A stretch of 64,000 nt of DNA, from the NCBI GenBank assembly GCA_026545765.1, contig CM048843.1:13229501-13293500 (forward strand), in the 5' to 3' direction. The notes under the pieces are model-generated. The model was not told the DNA's origin, searched no databases, and saw only the letters and a program-made list of their open reading frames with translations. This document shows, piece by piece, positions 12,197 to 22,764 of the stretch. The translations under genes were made by a program, and so were the position numbers. Numbering within the stretch: position 1 is the stretch's first letter; each line of letters starts with the position of its first letter. The stretch comes from Plantago major (taxonomy: Eukaryota; Streptophyta; Magnoliopsida; Lamiales; Plantaginaceae).

Positions 12197-14514
12197 GATA
12201 ACACTTTGAGATTAGACTACGACATTTATCAAAGTTTTTTGTCATTGACCTTAAACAGGCCTCGAAGCCCCCAAGTTGTAATTTGATTTCCGTCAAGTCA
12301 ATACAACTTTGCTTTAATAACACATCTTCATTCCACTCGGGTCAAGTCCTTCGGACCCCGACGCCCGACCGAATCACAAGCAAAGTCACCTAGCTGCTCG
12401 TTTCGGGTCTAAGTTGCACACCGATCCGAGCAGGCTTAACACAATGAAACAGAAAGACAACGATAACATAAACAAGTGCATTTTATTCAAAGAAAGGACC
12501 GAGTTACAAAGAGAAGAGCCCGAAGAGCCCTGATCAAGCTTACAAAGACACAAGCACCTATTCTAGTTAACTCTCCTACTTTCCCAAAAGCAGCATCTTT
12601 GGAAGAACGATCTTGTACCTCCGAGCGCTTATAGGAACGAACCCGATTCGGTCGTAATCGATTCTACACCTGCGAACATTCCAGATAAAGTTCAATTTTC
12701 CACAAAACAAGTTCAACGACCAGGATAATCGAAGGCTATTCGAGACATCCTTATAAGAACGCTTCATGACCCCCGCACAGAAGAGACGGTTCCGAAGCAA
12801 GCAAGTATCACCACGACAATCCGGATCGTCTCCTACCAGATACTAACAGTGAATCCTTCTCGAATTACTCAAGTATTTGGAAGGAAACAACCAGGATAAT
12901 CGGAACGATCCAAGTCACTCCGGAGGCATCCGCCGAGCTGACTCCCAACAAGATCGGTAATGCCAGGAACTCTGTTCCAGAATTGCAAGTTACCCCCCGG
13001 GCCTTCAATTCTGGAACAAAGTTTCCAATACAACCGGACTGCTCGGTCACGAAACTACAAGGGCGAATCGAACAATTTACTCAAAGCAAAATGTTTGCCA
13101 ACATGCCTCCGAGAGATACGACCGAACCAACCCAAAGGTGACTCGGAGGCAGTAGCCGCAAAACTCCGATGGTAGGAAACTTGGAGAACCCCTAATCTCC
13201 AGACCATGAGTCTCACTCACTACTGCATTCCGGGACAAGACTAAAAACTCACCATCCGAAGCGGACCTATGATGATACGGAAGCGATCGATGACTTTTCC
13301 CAACTTCCACCTGACCACTTTCTCGTGAGCGGATACCCAACACGAGAAAATGGTGAATGGTGGAGGCAGAAGATAAACCATGAAAGTCCGAACATCCGAA
13401 GCAAGCGTCTAGCAGCTCTTGAGAACGGCGAGCCAGCCTTCTTCCCCGAGGCTAGAGTCATTGAAACAGACTACAGCCCCGGAGAAAGAAAACTAGCACG
13501 CTGATCCGAGGAAAGGGTGAGTCCGAATGAATTGATCCCATCATCCCCAGCATGATCCGACCCGGAGGGGCTTCCATAATACCGAAAAACCCTTAAAGGC
13601 GGATCACGCATAAGAATGGCGAAATAAACTCACTCGTCCGACATCCGGACCAGGGATCCGGACCACTTATTACTATAAAGGGGTGGAATGATCTAGCGGA
13701 AAGCCGTACAATCCAAGGGTATATATAGAAGTGAAGGACCAATCAGTAGTCGCCACGTGGCCCGTAACCACCGGCGATGGGCTTGGGCCTGGACTTGGGC
13801 CTAACGCTTGGGCTGCTATTGGCCCAACCCAAAATCCCTTCACATTGACCGGCCTTCTTGGGTGAATTACCCATTCGGATTTGTCAGCTCGAGGCTGCCA
13901 TGATAACCTCCGTACCGACTGTGACCCGTAGCAAGTCATTCAACTTTTCTACTGACTGTACTTTTTTACCAACTTCTCACAAGCCAACATGATTCGGAAC
14001 GGCGCACCAAGTCCCTACGGACCGAGCAGGATGATAACATCCGAACTAGTCCTACTTGTTATAGCTTTGGGAAAACCAATTTGAAGACATGGCTCCGAAT
14101 CATTTCTGTTTATTCACGGCAATAAACATTTAGAGTTGTGATCCGGACGAACGCCATGTCCGACCGTCCACGAGCCAGTAAAAGGGAGAATTTACTTAAG
14201 ACAATTAACGTCCGGGAAATTGGGCCTCGTGGACTCGGACACATTATCCAAACAAGCCGAGATAATGAAAACTTCGAGTTACTGATCAATTTTACAAATT
14301 CAGACGCGCAAGGAGAAGCATGCATTCGGAAGGGCAAAAACACAAGCCAGTAATAAAGTTGCTCCGAGTCACCAACGAGCCCGGACCCATAACACAAATA
14401 CCGAGTCAAATGTGTAGATAAAGCAAGTTATACAAAACAGCGACTAAGAAGGAAATAACTTTGTCTCAAGGCCCGAAGACTCACAATTACAGAAATCCGG
14501 GGCATACCCCGCGT
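12197..14514. other. gypsy internal spacer between pol and the antisense gene
   Basis: About 2.3 kb without convincing coding sequence on either strand. It keeps the TCCGGA/CCGAAC-rich composition of the rest of the element. This part is expected to hold the 3' ends of both the sense and antisense transcripts, but no specific terminator signal was identified. Confidence 0.6.
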
Positions 14515-17500
14515 TCACTCTCTCCGCCGCTCGGATGAATCGGCCTGAGTTCCGGAGGGGCCTTCGACATCCCCCTCTGGAGGTGCCTGCTCCCGCTCCT
14601 TAGCCAACCTCCTTTCCCTCCGAGCCTGCATCTCCTTCAGGAAGCCCGGACATCTCTCCATCAAGTTCAAGTCCCGGCTGAAACCTTGGACGGGCCCGGG
14701 CAAAGTCAGCCAGTCTTCATTATGCTCCGGATGGTCCTCCAGAGGAACGAAGACACTGGACATTAGCAACCGAGGCACGAACGACGGAAGATACGGACCA
14801 CCGTGTTTAAACCTTTTGTCCTCCGTTTCGTCAGTGAAGAGCTCCACAAACTCGCATTGAAGCAAGTCTTCGTCCAAGACACCCTCTGGAGCGAAGTCCG
14901 AGCCATCTGCCTCTTTGAAGGCTGAAATACCCTCAGCTTCCAAGTCACAGTCACTCGGAAGCCAACCCTTCTTCCGGAACTGGCCCACAGCAGCATCGAA
15001 CCCATCTTGCCGAGCTTCGTCATACTTGGACTCGAGCAAGAATTTGTAAGAGTCCGAGTCCAAGAAATCTCGGACGGACTGGACCCGGACCTTTTGTAGC
15101 TCCCTCAGCATCATGTCCTTGAAACCTCGGGAGACGCCAACAAACTCATTCACACCGTCCTGATGGGCTTTCAAGTCCTTCTCCAGCGCTAGGATGACAC
15201 TCTTCATTTTGGCCGCCTCCGATTCGGCCTCCTTCTTGGATGCTAAGGCCTTTTTCAGCCGTTCGGACACGCTCTGCAACTTAGATGTCTTAGTCGCCCG
15301 GGCAGCCTCAGCCCTGACCAGATCCACCTCGAGGGTGGCCCTCCGACCCACCACCACGGAACACGCCTCAACGGCGGCAGCAAGCTAAGAATGAAACGGA
15401 TGTTAAGAAGATTAGACTTAGTTCAGAGCAATACAAAGATGAAACAACAAGATCAAAATTTTTTAATGAGCTAACCTTACGCTGAGCAGCGGTCAACTCT
15501 GCAATCCGCTCCAGCTCCGAAGCAGCAGCCAATCGGGCAACCTCAACACCCAAGTCTAGCTCCGGAGCATCGCTCATTTTCCCCTTGCCCTTCTTGGCCG
15601 GAGGGATCGGACGAACGTTTTTGCCCGACTCCAGTGCTCGAACCACTTACAGGAGGTTCACGTGAGGCAGATCTCGGAGGCTTCTTCGACCCCTTCGAAG
15701 CGACTACCTTACCCTTGTTCGGGGTAGGTATTGTCTGGGCTTCCTCGCCATGACCCTCCGCGTCTCCTCCTTGGAAGAAGCAGCATTCCGAGGCTCACCC
15801 ATTGGAAGCACCGTGGAAGTCTTGATTATCTGAGTCCGGGTACCCTCTTCCATTTCCTTCCTCTGAGCCGCGTTCTGCTTCCGTTTCAACTCACGCAAGG
15901 TTGACATGTTGTAGTTAAACCAAAAACCTGCACAATCCGAGTGGCAACAAGATGAGTTAGTCGAAATTTACAATTTCTCACTTAAAAACAAAGCAAGAAA
16001 AGCAACCGACTCGGATGACCTACCCCGTGCCAAAAGTAGGAACTCTTACCTAAATCCTCCCTGTTATCACAAAAACTTGGCTCCGAAAAGCCGGCCAGGT
16101 ACGGAAGAGGTTGGCATATTAACCCTCGGAAGAAGTACTTGTCCGAATCCTGGTTCCGGTGAAGAGCTTGCATCCATAAAGGGATGTTCCGAGCCGGAGG
16201 TTTCCAATCCGGCAGCCTGCCTCGGAAGAATTTTCTCTCAAATTGCCATTTTGGCCTCTCCGCCTCGGATTGGCCTTCCTTCAGCAGTCGGACGAAGTAT
16301 CTCTTCCACCAGTGGATCCCCAACGAAGAGAGGGGATCGGCAAAAAATGTGTATGCTTGACGACATACGAACGAATAGAAGAAAGTGTTCCTATTACTTA
16401 CACTAATATTGAACAACTTTCGGAAATTATCAAATGTGACCGGGATGCCCTTGTATTTACACATTACCCCGAAGCACATCAGGTTTCCGAGCGAGTTGGG
16501 AATTATTTGATGCGGACTCAATCCCATGCTGCTCAAAATCTCCAGGAACTCGGACGACACGGCGTAGCCACCCAGTCTGAGACTTATCTCATGGACGCAC
16601 ATGTATCCCGGAGGTGGATTGTAAAAAGCATGTGACTCGTCCGGAACGAGAATTTCCACGCACTCCGGAATCTCGTACTTCCTCCGAAGTTCCTCCACAG
16701 TATGATTGAAGGACAGGTGGGCAAGGTGCCATCCTCATTCAATTCACCCTCCGGATCAGGATGAGTGACTTCCTCCCTGGACCGGGGAAACTTCACTCGG
16801 AACACATCCTCACCCCTTTTAAGCCCCTCGGGCAATTCCTCTTCGGTCATCTGGTGTCTTAGGCCCGCTTGACTAGCAGATTCCCTCCGAAAAACATGGG
16901 CGGACAACATCTCTTCTTCGGCACCAACTTCTTCAGCCCGGGCCTCTTCCTCCTCGGACGACGAAACCAACTCTACTACCGTCCGGATGGGCACAGCTAC
17001 ATGCACCCGATCCTCTTCACCTTCTTCAAACTTACCCGAATCGGGAGGTGCCTCGGAGGTATCGTGCACCTCCTCGATATTAGGCTCCTGTGGATCCGGA
17101 ATGAACGGAATTCGATTAGGATTACTCCTAAAATTATAGCCTAGGTTGCGAATGAGGGATCGGATCTCTACCGGAAGTTAGGACTCCTGTCCAGCACGAC
17201 CTGGACGACGAGCTCCTACAGTCCGTGAGTTGGTCTCTTGATCCGCAACAACACCCTGCACATTAGAGACTTGCAGGTAATCCCGAGCCTCGGAGACCCT
17301 GAATCCGGAACAACTAACCGAAGTAAGGAACTTACCTCGGGCTCTTCCCGATTCGGACTGGGAGCCTGCCCCGATTCAATTGATTCGTCTCCACCATCGA
17401 TATCGATTTCTTCGGAGCTATCGGAAAGGGACAATGCATCAGAGACATATCCCTCAGCCTCGGACCGGTTCTGACTATCACTCTCGGACATCCTAGGGAA

Positions 17501-17569
17501 AGGAGAAAGCAATTTCGTAAGCCTTAAATGGCAGTCCGAGAGGCCGTTTATGTATATTAAAAGAAGCAA
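14515..17569 (-). pseudogene. antisense additional gene of the Tat-type gypsy element (fossil)
   Basis: The minus strand is rich in open frames across three kilobases between the integrase and the 3' LTR. Parts include an acidic serine/glutamate N-terminal region (about 17.5-16.8 kb), a domain with GYMCVHEISLRLGGYAV and GIPVTFDNFRKLF (about 16.7-16.0 kb) that resembles the Transposase_28 / putative gypsy-type transposon family, a basic linker (15.9-15.4 kb) and a long coiled-coil-like tail ending in an acidic segment (15.36-14.5 kb). Tat-type elements of the Grande/Retand type are known to carry such an extra antisense gene of unknown function, which is probably spliced. Its promoter is probably the minus-strand TATA box at 17,928-17,935. 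Whether this copy could still be expressed is unknown; it is treated here as a fossil. Confidence 0.7.
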
Positions 17570-17927
17570 AACCTTTCAAATTCGAAGGAACGAAAGTGAA
17601 TCTACCGAGCGAAGTTAGTTCGAAGTCAGTAAGGGGCTCATTCGATGTTAGTCATACCCGAAGCGTTGGTTAGTACTACTCAATCTACGCATCGGGGGCA
17701 TACATCCGAGCATTTCAAACAAACAACAACAGAAAGGAGATTGAATAATACAACAGGAAAAGCAAACTTACTTGTATTCGGACGAATGGATGGAAGATAG
17801 CTGACTTCGTACGGAACCACGCGCTTCGAAACACTTCTTGCTTGATGCATTGGCAATTGCTTCGGATGCACTCAAAACACAATATTTCTCTCTCTAAAGG
17901 TGAAGAGAATGAGCCGCACCAGCCCCC

Positions 17928-17935
17928 TATTTATA
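17928..17935 (-). promoter_or_regulatory. minus-strand TATA box for the antisense gene
   Basis: The minus strand reads CCCTATAAATAGGGGGC, a clean plant TATA box, followed by a CT-rich leader (CTCATTCTCTTCACCTTTAG), and points into the antisense gene. The equivalent site in the outer copy (about 4,315-4,322) has a weaker TATAAATC. The role is inferred from position and motif. Confidence 0.6.
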
Positions 17936-18707
17936 GGGGGTCATATTTGGAACTCCAACCGTCGCGATTTTTCGGGATTAAATCTCAATCGTAGATCAAA
18001 AATCATCAACGGACATGGTACAACAATACCAAGAGAAATGACAAATTGGTACAAAAAACTTACCATGGGATAACAAAAGTGCATACAACAAACTTCCCCA
18101 CTTTCGGGCAAGACACAACACTTGGACTTCAGACGACCACCCATCGGGCGCTCCAGCATTTTCCGGGCCAAGATCATTCGCCAACACTCGGACCTTCGTC
18201 CGCTCGGATGTTTTTCCAAAGACCTTGGTCAGCATTGGACGTTATCCTACGGACCTTCGTCCGCTCGGATGTTGTCCTACAGACCTTGGTCAGCTTGGAC
18301 GTTATCCTACGGACATTCATCCGCTCGGATATTTTCCCACGAACCTTCGTTCGCTCGGACGTTTTCATTCGGACCTTCTATTTGCACAAGAGCTAGGTAT
18401 GGATAGAACATTCACCTACCGATCGACCCGTACATCAACAAAGGTACAATACCGACGATCGGAGTCTATGCTTGGTCTCGCTTACAAATACCCTTTTCTT
18501 TCTCAATTTTGTTGCACTCCGGGCCCTTTCCTTCGGACAACAACAAAAGTAAGAAAGAAAGGGGGGGGGGGGGGAGAGACTAAGTTAAGGACCACACGAA
18601 GCACGGATTACACCTTTTTTCTGCTTACGAGAGGCGGATTGGACCGAAAAATGATCCATCCTCAATAGTCTCAACGAATAGTTCCACAACTATCTTCTAC
18701 TAAGATA

Positions 18708-18728
18708 CTTGGAAACTAGGGGGACATA
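18708..18728 (+). other. likely polypurine tract of the gypsy element
   Basis: GGAAACTAGGGGGACATA lies directly before the TGTTG start of the 3' LTR, as plus-strand priming sites do in this class. Confidence 0.55.
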
Positions 18729-19671
18729 TGTTGATACGAAAATATGTCCAATCCGTCATAAGAGCCCTTAGAACAAATCCTAAGGCGTCCTAAGTCATCT
18801 AATGGATCCGAGACACATTGGTCCGAGCCAACGGTCCGATCCGGGCAGACCCACCATGGTCCGACCCACCCTAGAAGAGAGGAACAAAGGATCTAAAGCT
18901 TACTAGCTCCGACCCAGGGATCTCAGGTCCGACCCACCTTGGTCCGAGCCTCTCTATAAAAGGAAGCATAGTACTTGAACAGTACTGGGTCCGACCCAAG
19001 GCCTCCGATACGGAGGACCACCCGGATCCAACATGACAATCTCACAGGCAACCAAGTAGACAGGCACCAGAGAGTAGGGGGTCCGAACCATGAGGTCCGA
19101 ATCGGAAGAGTTGGGCAAGCTTAGAGGACTTCCTCACCTGACAACCCAATACGGTCTGGACCAGGCGTCCGGACCAACCTCTCCGGACCTCAGACCTCGG
19201 CAGACTATGTCACACCCTCCAAAACTCTCCTAATAATGACTAAATTACCCCCTAAAAGCCCAAAACGGCATGGGCTAGGTATCATTATTGGGCCATGGGC
19301 CTAGATGTGCCTTGGTGGCTCAACCGGAGCCCTACACTTGGCGCGATCTTGAAGAAGCCTTCCACTTTGAGGAAACCCTATATATAGGGGCACATATCCC
19401 CATGCAACGGTAAGCAATATTACGAACTCAATCTCAAACAGTATACAGAGTAGATCTCCAGTCTCTCTCGAGTGAAGTCTTATACCGGTTTGACACTTGG
19501 CAAACCGGGTCCTAACCCCCCCCCCCCTCCAAGCCTCTTGCGCAGGTTCTCACCAAGTGCACAGTGGAAGACTCTTACCCGTTGGTTCTTACGTAGTGAG
19601 GAAGATATCGTCTGGAGCATTACCCGTGCAATTGGAATATCACTAAGTGTTTGGGGGAAACCTTACCCTCA
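18729..19671 (+). repeat. 3' LTR of the gypsy element
   Basis: This is the partner of 5,121-6,046 with the same TGTTGATACG start and ACCCTCA end. It is slightly longer (943 bp), mainly through a short insertion near 19,145 and a longer C run near 19,520. The next bases (AGAAG) do not match those before the 5' LTR or before 4,174. Confidence 0.85.
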
Positions 19672-19858
19672 AGAAGTATTACGAGCGACAACAACTCTTC
19701 AAAACTTTCTGTTGCAGTATGAGAATACAACGTCACATCTCTCGAGTGCAATGGGCAGATTTAGGGATGAACTAAATATAGATTTGAAGTTCAACAAAAA
19801 ATAAGTGACTATAAACTCATGTTTTACTAAACGGTCTTTGAATATTCAAGTGGATAAC

Positions 19859-19862
<4 letters not shown>
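19672..19862. other. right flank of the gypsy element, unidentified
   Basis: About 180 bp of mixed-composition sequence, open in one plus-strand frame for some 40 codons (ATTTLQNFLLQYENT and onward). It does not resume the CACTA sequence seen left of the gypsy element. I do not recognise it. Confidence 0.4.

Positions 19863-19950
<88 letters not shown>
19863..19950. repeat. (TA)n microsatellite
   Basis: About 44 uninterrupted TA units. It abuts an Emigrant-like end, whose own terminal ATAAATTAATA sequence may have seeded the expansion. Confidence 0.95.
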
Positions 19951-19955
<5 letters not shown>

Positions 19956-20118
19956 TTTTTAGTAATTATTAATTTATTGTTTCATTGGGACCAATATAAT
20001 ATATATACACTGGGATTTCAAAAAAATTATTATCTTATTATTTTATCGATTGGGGTCAAATTATTAGTTTTATCGAGGTTATTAATTTATCGAGTTTTAA
20101 TTTACAGAGGTTTTACTG
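19951..20118. mobile_element. right part of an Emigrant-like MITE
   Basis: The segment ends TTTACAGAGGTTTTACTG followed by TA, matching the inverse of the left tip at 2,985. Inner words (TTATTAATTTAT, TTGGGACCA) also match the family. The left end is lost in the TA array. Confidence 0.6.
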
Positions 20119-20589
20119 TAAATATCCTCGGTGGTTATATAAGACGAATAGTCGATATAGTTAGACATTTATTGATGTTATTATTGGTGGACATTCAATA
20201 ATCGATAATCGATGATTGATGTTATTGACACCGGAAACTACTTTATGTATCGTTACAGATATGAGAATGACCGTCCAAAGCAAATGCTCGTCATATACGA
20301 GATAGTGATTGATGTTAGTTTATGTATCGTTACAGATATTTTATTTTTATTTCTTAACATGTTTACCATATTATAAGAGTGTTTAAAATTTGAAATTAAT
20401 GAAATTACATTTATAAATATTTTTTAAAAAAATTAAGATTATAAAAGTCATACTAATATTTAGAATGATCGAAATATAGTCAAGAGTGATCTCTATTTGT
20501 AGAGGACGAAAAAACATGAAAATCCGTATAAATTTTATATTTTATGAATTATGACGAAAAGAAAATAACAAATAATAAAAAAAGTGTAT
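20119..20589. other. AT-rich intergenic DNA
   Basis: No gene is seen. At 20,198-20,285 a stretch with GATAATCGATGATTG, TTGACACCGG and CTACTTTATGTATCGTTACA loosely resembles 2,825-2,915 in the same orientation, so this is a weak dispersed repeat. Confidence 0.45.
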
Positions 20590-20835
20590 GACATGTGAGC
20601 TAGCACAGCTGGAAAATGCGTTTTGAAATGCAAATCTCAAATACATGAGGACCCCATGCATTTGAAATGCTACTCCCACATCATTTCGAAATGCAAGCCT
20701 GCAAATGTGCGCATGGAATTTACGAAATGCATTTGGACCGAAACGCATCACAATGCATCAAACCAATCACCAGATGCATTTCGATCAACCATTAAAACGC
20801 ATCACTGTACATCAAACCAGTCAGGCCTTTGTTCA
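20590..20835. repeat. MITE relic rich in GAAATGCA words, related to 2,440-2,740
   Basis: It is dense in GAAATGCATTT and AACGCATCAC words and ends CAAACCAGTCAGGCCTTT, the inverse of a GGCCTGACTGGTTTG terminus of PIF/Harbinger type. The left terminus is not recognisable. Confidence 0.4.
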
Positions 20836-21172
20836 TGTAATTCTCGGCACTTTCAATAGAATGCCGACCTAGTTGCTGTCTAATTCGGGATTATAATACA
20901 GCGCTAGCGCTACTCAATACATCTCGACACTATGCACTAAACGACGATACTCAAGAACAAAAACCGTTCCCTAGAAGTGTCGGTAACACCTATCACGGAA
21001 CTTAAGAATACCGCTATAATTAAGTGTTTAAAAAGGCCTTAACTCTCAAAATCTCTTTTAAGGCAAAGGAATGAAGTTCCCTATCATATGGGTAAATTAC
21101 ATATATAAACCACTACTAAGGAATTATGACAAAAAAATACACCTTCAAATAACATTTACAAATAAAGCCATT
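20836..21172. other. intergenic DNA, nothing recognised
   Basis: Mixed composition with no open frame of interest and no repeat structure seen. Confidence 0.5.
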
Positions 21173-21382
21173 CTATTTTAATTGTGGACTCCAAAAGGTA
21201 AGCTAAACTCTATTTAATTAACTATTTTGAAGTCCATTACCTCTATTTTAATTGTGGACTCGAAAAGGGAAGCTAAACTATATTTAATAAACAATTTGAA
21301 GTTTATAACTTCTATTTTAATTTTGGACTCCAAAAGGGAAGCTAAACTTTATTCAATAAATTATTTTGAAATCCATATACAC
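21173..21382. repeat. three-copy tandem repeat, 70 bp unit
   Basis: Copies start at about 21,173, 21,243 and 21,312. Each has CTATTTTAATTGTGGACTC, AAAGGGAAGCTAAAC and a TTTGAAGTCCAT-like end. The copies are diverged by several percent or more. Confidence 0.75.
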
Positions 21383-22207
21383 TAAGGACTTCAAATATAA
21401 CCCTAAACTAAATTTACTGACAAATTTAAAATCCGTAAGCTGGTTTCAGTCATTTTCGTCTGAAACTAACTACTAAAAAAAAAATTATTTTGAAACCAAC
21501 TATAAAATAATTAAATTAACTCTAAAAACTGATTTATAGTAAACTAACACTATCAAATAGAGAAACTAACACTATAAAAATTACAAATCACTATTTTTCG
21601 CTGAAATAATAATAAAAATAAGGGCGATTTTCACCTGACCACCTTTTTAAATAGTGAATAAACGATTGGGTCCCTAACGTTTCACAATTTACGGAGAAGG
21701 ACAAACATTGAACTGCATCAAAATTTTATTTACATTGAAGTCCAAAAGTCATCTCTGTTGATGATGTCACATGAGAGAGAGTGAAAAAATTATTTTCTTT
21801 GCCAAAAATGCCCCTGAGATCTATTCTCTTTTTACTGCCTTTTCTTTTTCTTTTTCTTTTATTATTGCCATTTCCTTTTCCATTTCTTTTTTAAATATGT
21901 TTGAGATAATTGCAAATTCAAGTACCTTGAAAATATTTAATTCTCAATTTACCACCCATGAATTTTCTAAACATCTCAAATAAGTCCAGAGTCTGTCTCA
22001 CGTGGTTGATCTCCGGGACTACCGGAATTGGTCACTTTCGGCTTCTCTGCTTCAACAGAGGCTGATGCAATCTGAACATATACTCCTGGAGTTTTAGCTC
22101 TAATCTTTAGTAAGGATGTGCATGAAATCAAGCTAAAGGACCAAAGCAATACTGAATTAGTGAAGTACTTAGCTTATGAATCTTAAATAAATAAATGATC
22201 CAGACTT

Positions 22208-22444
22208 ATGCTAGTAATTTTAATATTAGAGTTTGGTGTATCCTTGCCCAAAACCGCCGTGCAATGCCGCCATAAGATGGAGAAGCTCAGGAAACGGTAC
22301 AAATCCGAGAGGTCCGCGGGTCTTCGCCGGTTTATATCTACCTGGCCGCATTTCCAAAATATATATTCTCCTTCTATCTTCCAAACAATTGGCGTCTTAT
22401 TAACTCATCGGAACCGGAATTATGAAAATTATAGGTGGTTATAA
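22208..22444 (+). pseudogene. trihelix (ASIL/6b-interacting-like) transcription factor gene fragment
   Basis: The frame contains PKTAVQCRHKMEKLRKRYKS at about residues 14-33 and TWPHFQNI near 45-52. This is the third-helix region of the Myb/SANT-like trihelix domain of plant ASIL/6b-interacting-protein-like factors, where KT(A/P)VQC(R/K)(H/N)K and a W-x-x-F motif are typical. The intact domain needs the first two helices (about 50 residues upstream), which are absent. The effector region and coiled coil are also missing. The fragment stops after a short asparagine-rich tail. It lies wholly inside the MULE ends. It could be an exon captured by transposition, so no DNA-binding function is expected from it alone. 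The residue match is from memory of the family and was not confirmed by search. Confidence 0.65.
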
Positions 22445-22547
22445 GAAGAAGAAAAGAAGACAAGAAGAAGAAGAAAAGAAAAGAGAAGAGAAGATGAAGA
22501 ATAACAGAAAAGAAAAGAGAAGAAGATGAAGATGGAGAAGATGAAGT
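22443..22547. repeat. purine-rich GAA/GAAGAA tract
   Basis: About 100 bp of almost pure A/G on the plus strand, within the MULE and directly after the trihelix fragment. Trihelix genes sometimes encode acidic/basic tails from such tracts, but the frame is closed just before it. Confidence 0.8.
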
Positions 22548-22764
22548 TTTTATTTCTTCTCACATTTTCAAAGAAATATTTTATTCCTTTTTTCAATATA
22601 CCAATTTTACATGAAATGTTTTATTCGGGGGTAAATGGGACATTTTACACAAAGTCAACATTTTGACTGAAAATAGACCTCAATGTAAATTTTGAAACGA
22701 TAGGGACCCAAATGTTCGAGGAGCATCTAAAAAGGTTGTTGGACATAAAATTCCCTAAAAATAA

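Larger units (their letters stand above)
17649..18728. repeat. internal block next to the 3' LTR, duplicated outside the 5' LTR
   Basis: This 1.08-kb block holds the antisense promoter, an array of GTCCGCTCGGATGTT-like words and a purine tract (GAAAGGGGGG, about 18,555), and ends in the likely polypurine tract. Its near-identical shorter copy lies at 4,174-5,120. Confidence 0.75.
5121..19671 (+). mobile_element. Ty3/gypsy LTR retrotransposon, Tat-type, with antisense gene
   Basis: Order of parts: LTR (5,121-6,046), leader, gag, protease, reverse transcriptase, RNase H, a second RNase H-like domain, integrase, a 2.3-kb spacer, an antisense gene (14.5-17.6 kb), a promoter block and LTR (18,729-19,671). 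The second RNase H and the antisense gene are hallmarks of the Tat group (Retand/Grande/Ogre relatives). Length is 14.55 kb. The LTRs differ at roughly 20-25 of about 920 aligned positions by eye, which at a commonly used plant rate suggests an age on the order of one million years. The element is broken, with about six to eight interruptions in gag-pol. No target duplication is seen at the outer edges. Confidence 0.9.
21622..22755 (+). mobile_element. Pack-MULE-like Mutator element with captured gene fragment
   Basis: The element is 1,134 bp. Its ends are imperfect inverted repeats of roughly 90 bp sharing CAACAACCTTTTTA-like and ATTTGGGTCCCTA(A/T)CGTTTCA words. It is flanked by a perfect 9-bp direct duplication, TAAAAATAA, at 21,613-21,621 and 22,756-22,764, the length that Mutator-like elements make. 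No MULE transposase is present. The interior holds a fragment of a trihelix-type transcription factor gene (22,208-22,444) and an unrelated purine-rich tract. That combination of MULE ends, 9-bp duplication and host exon defines a Pack-MULE. It cannot move without a transposase supplied elsewhere. Confidence 0.75.
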
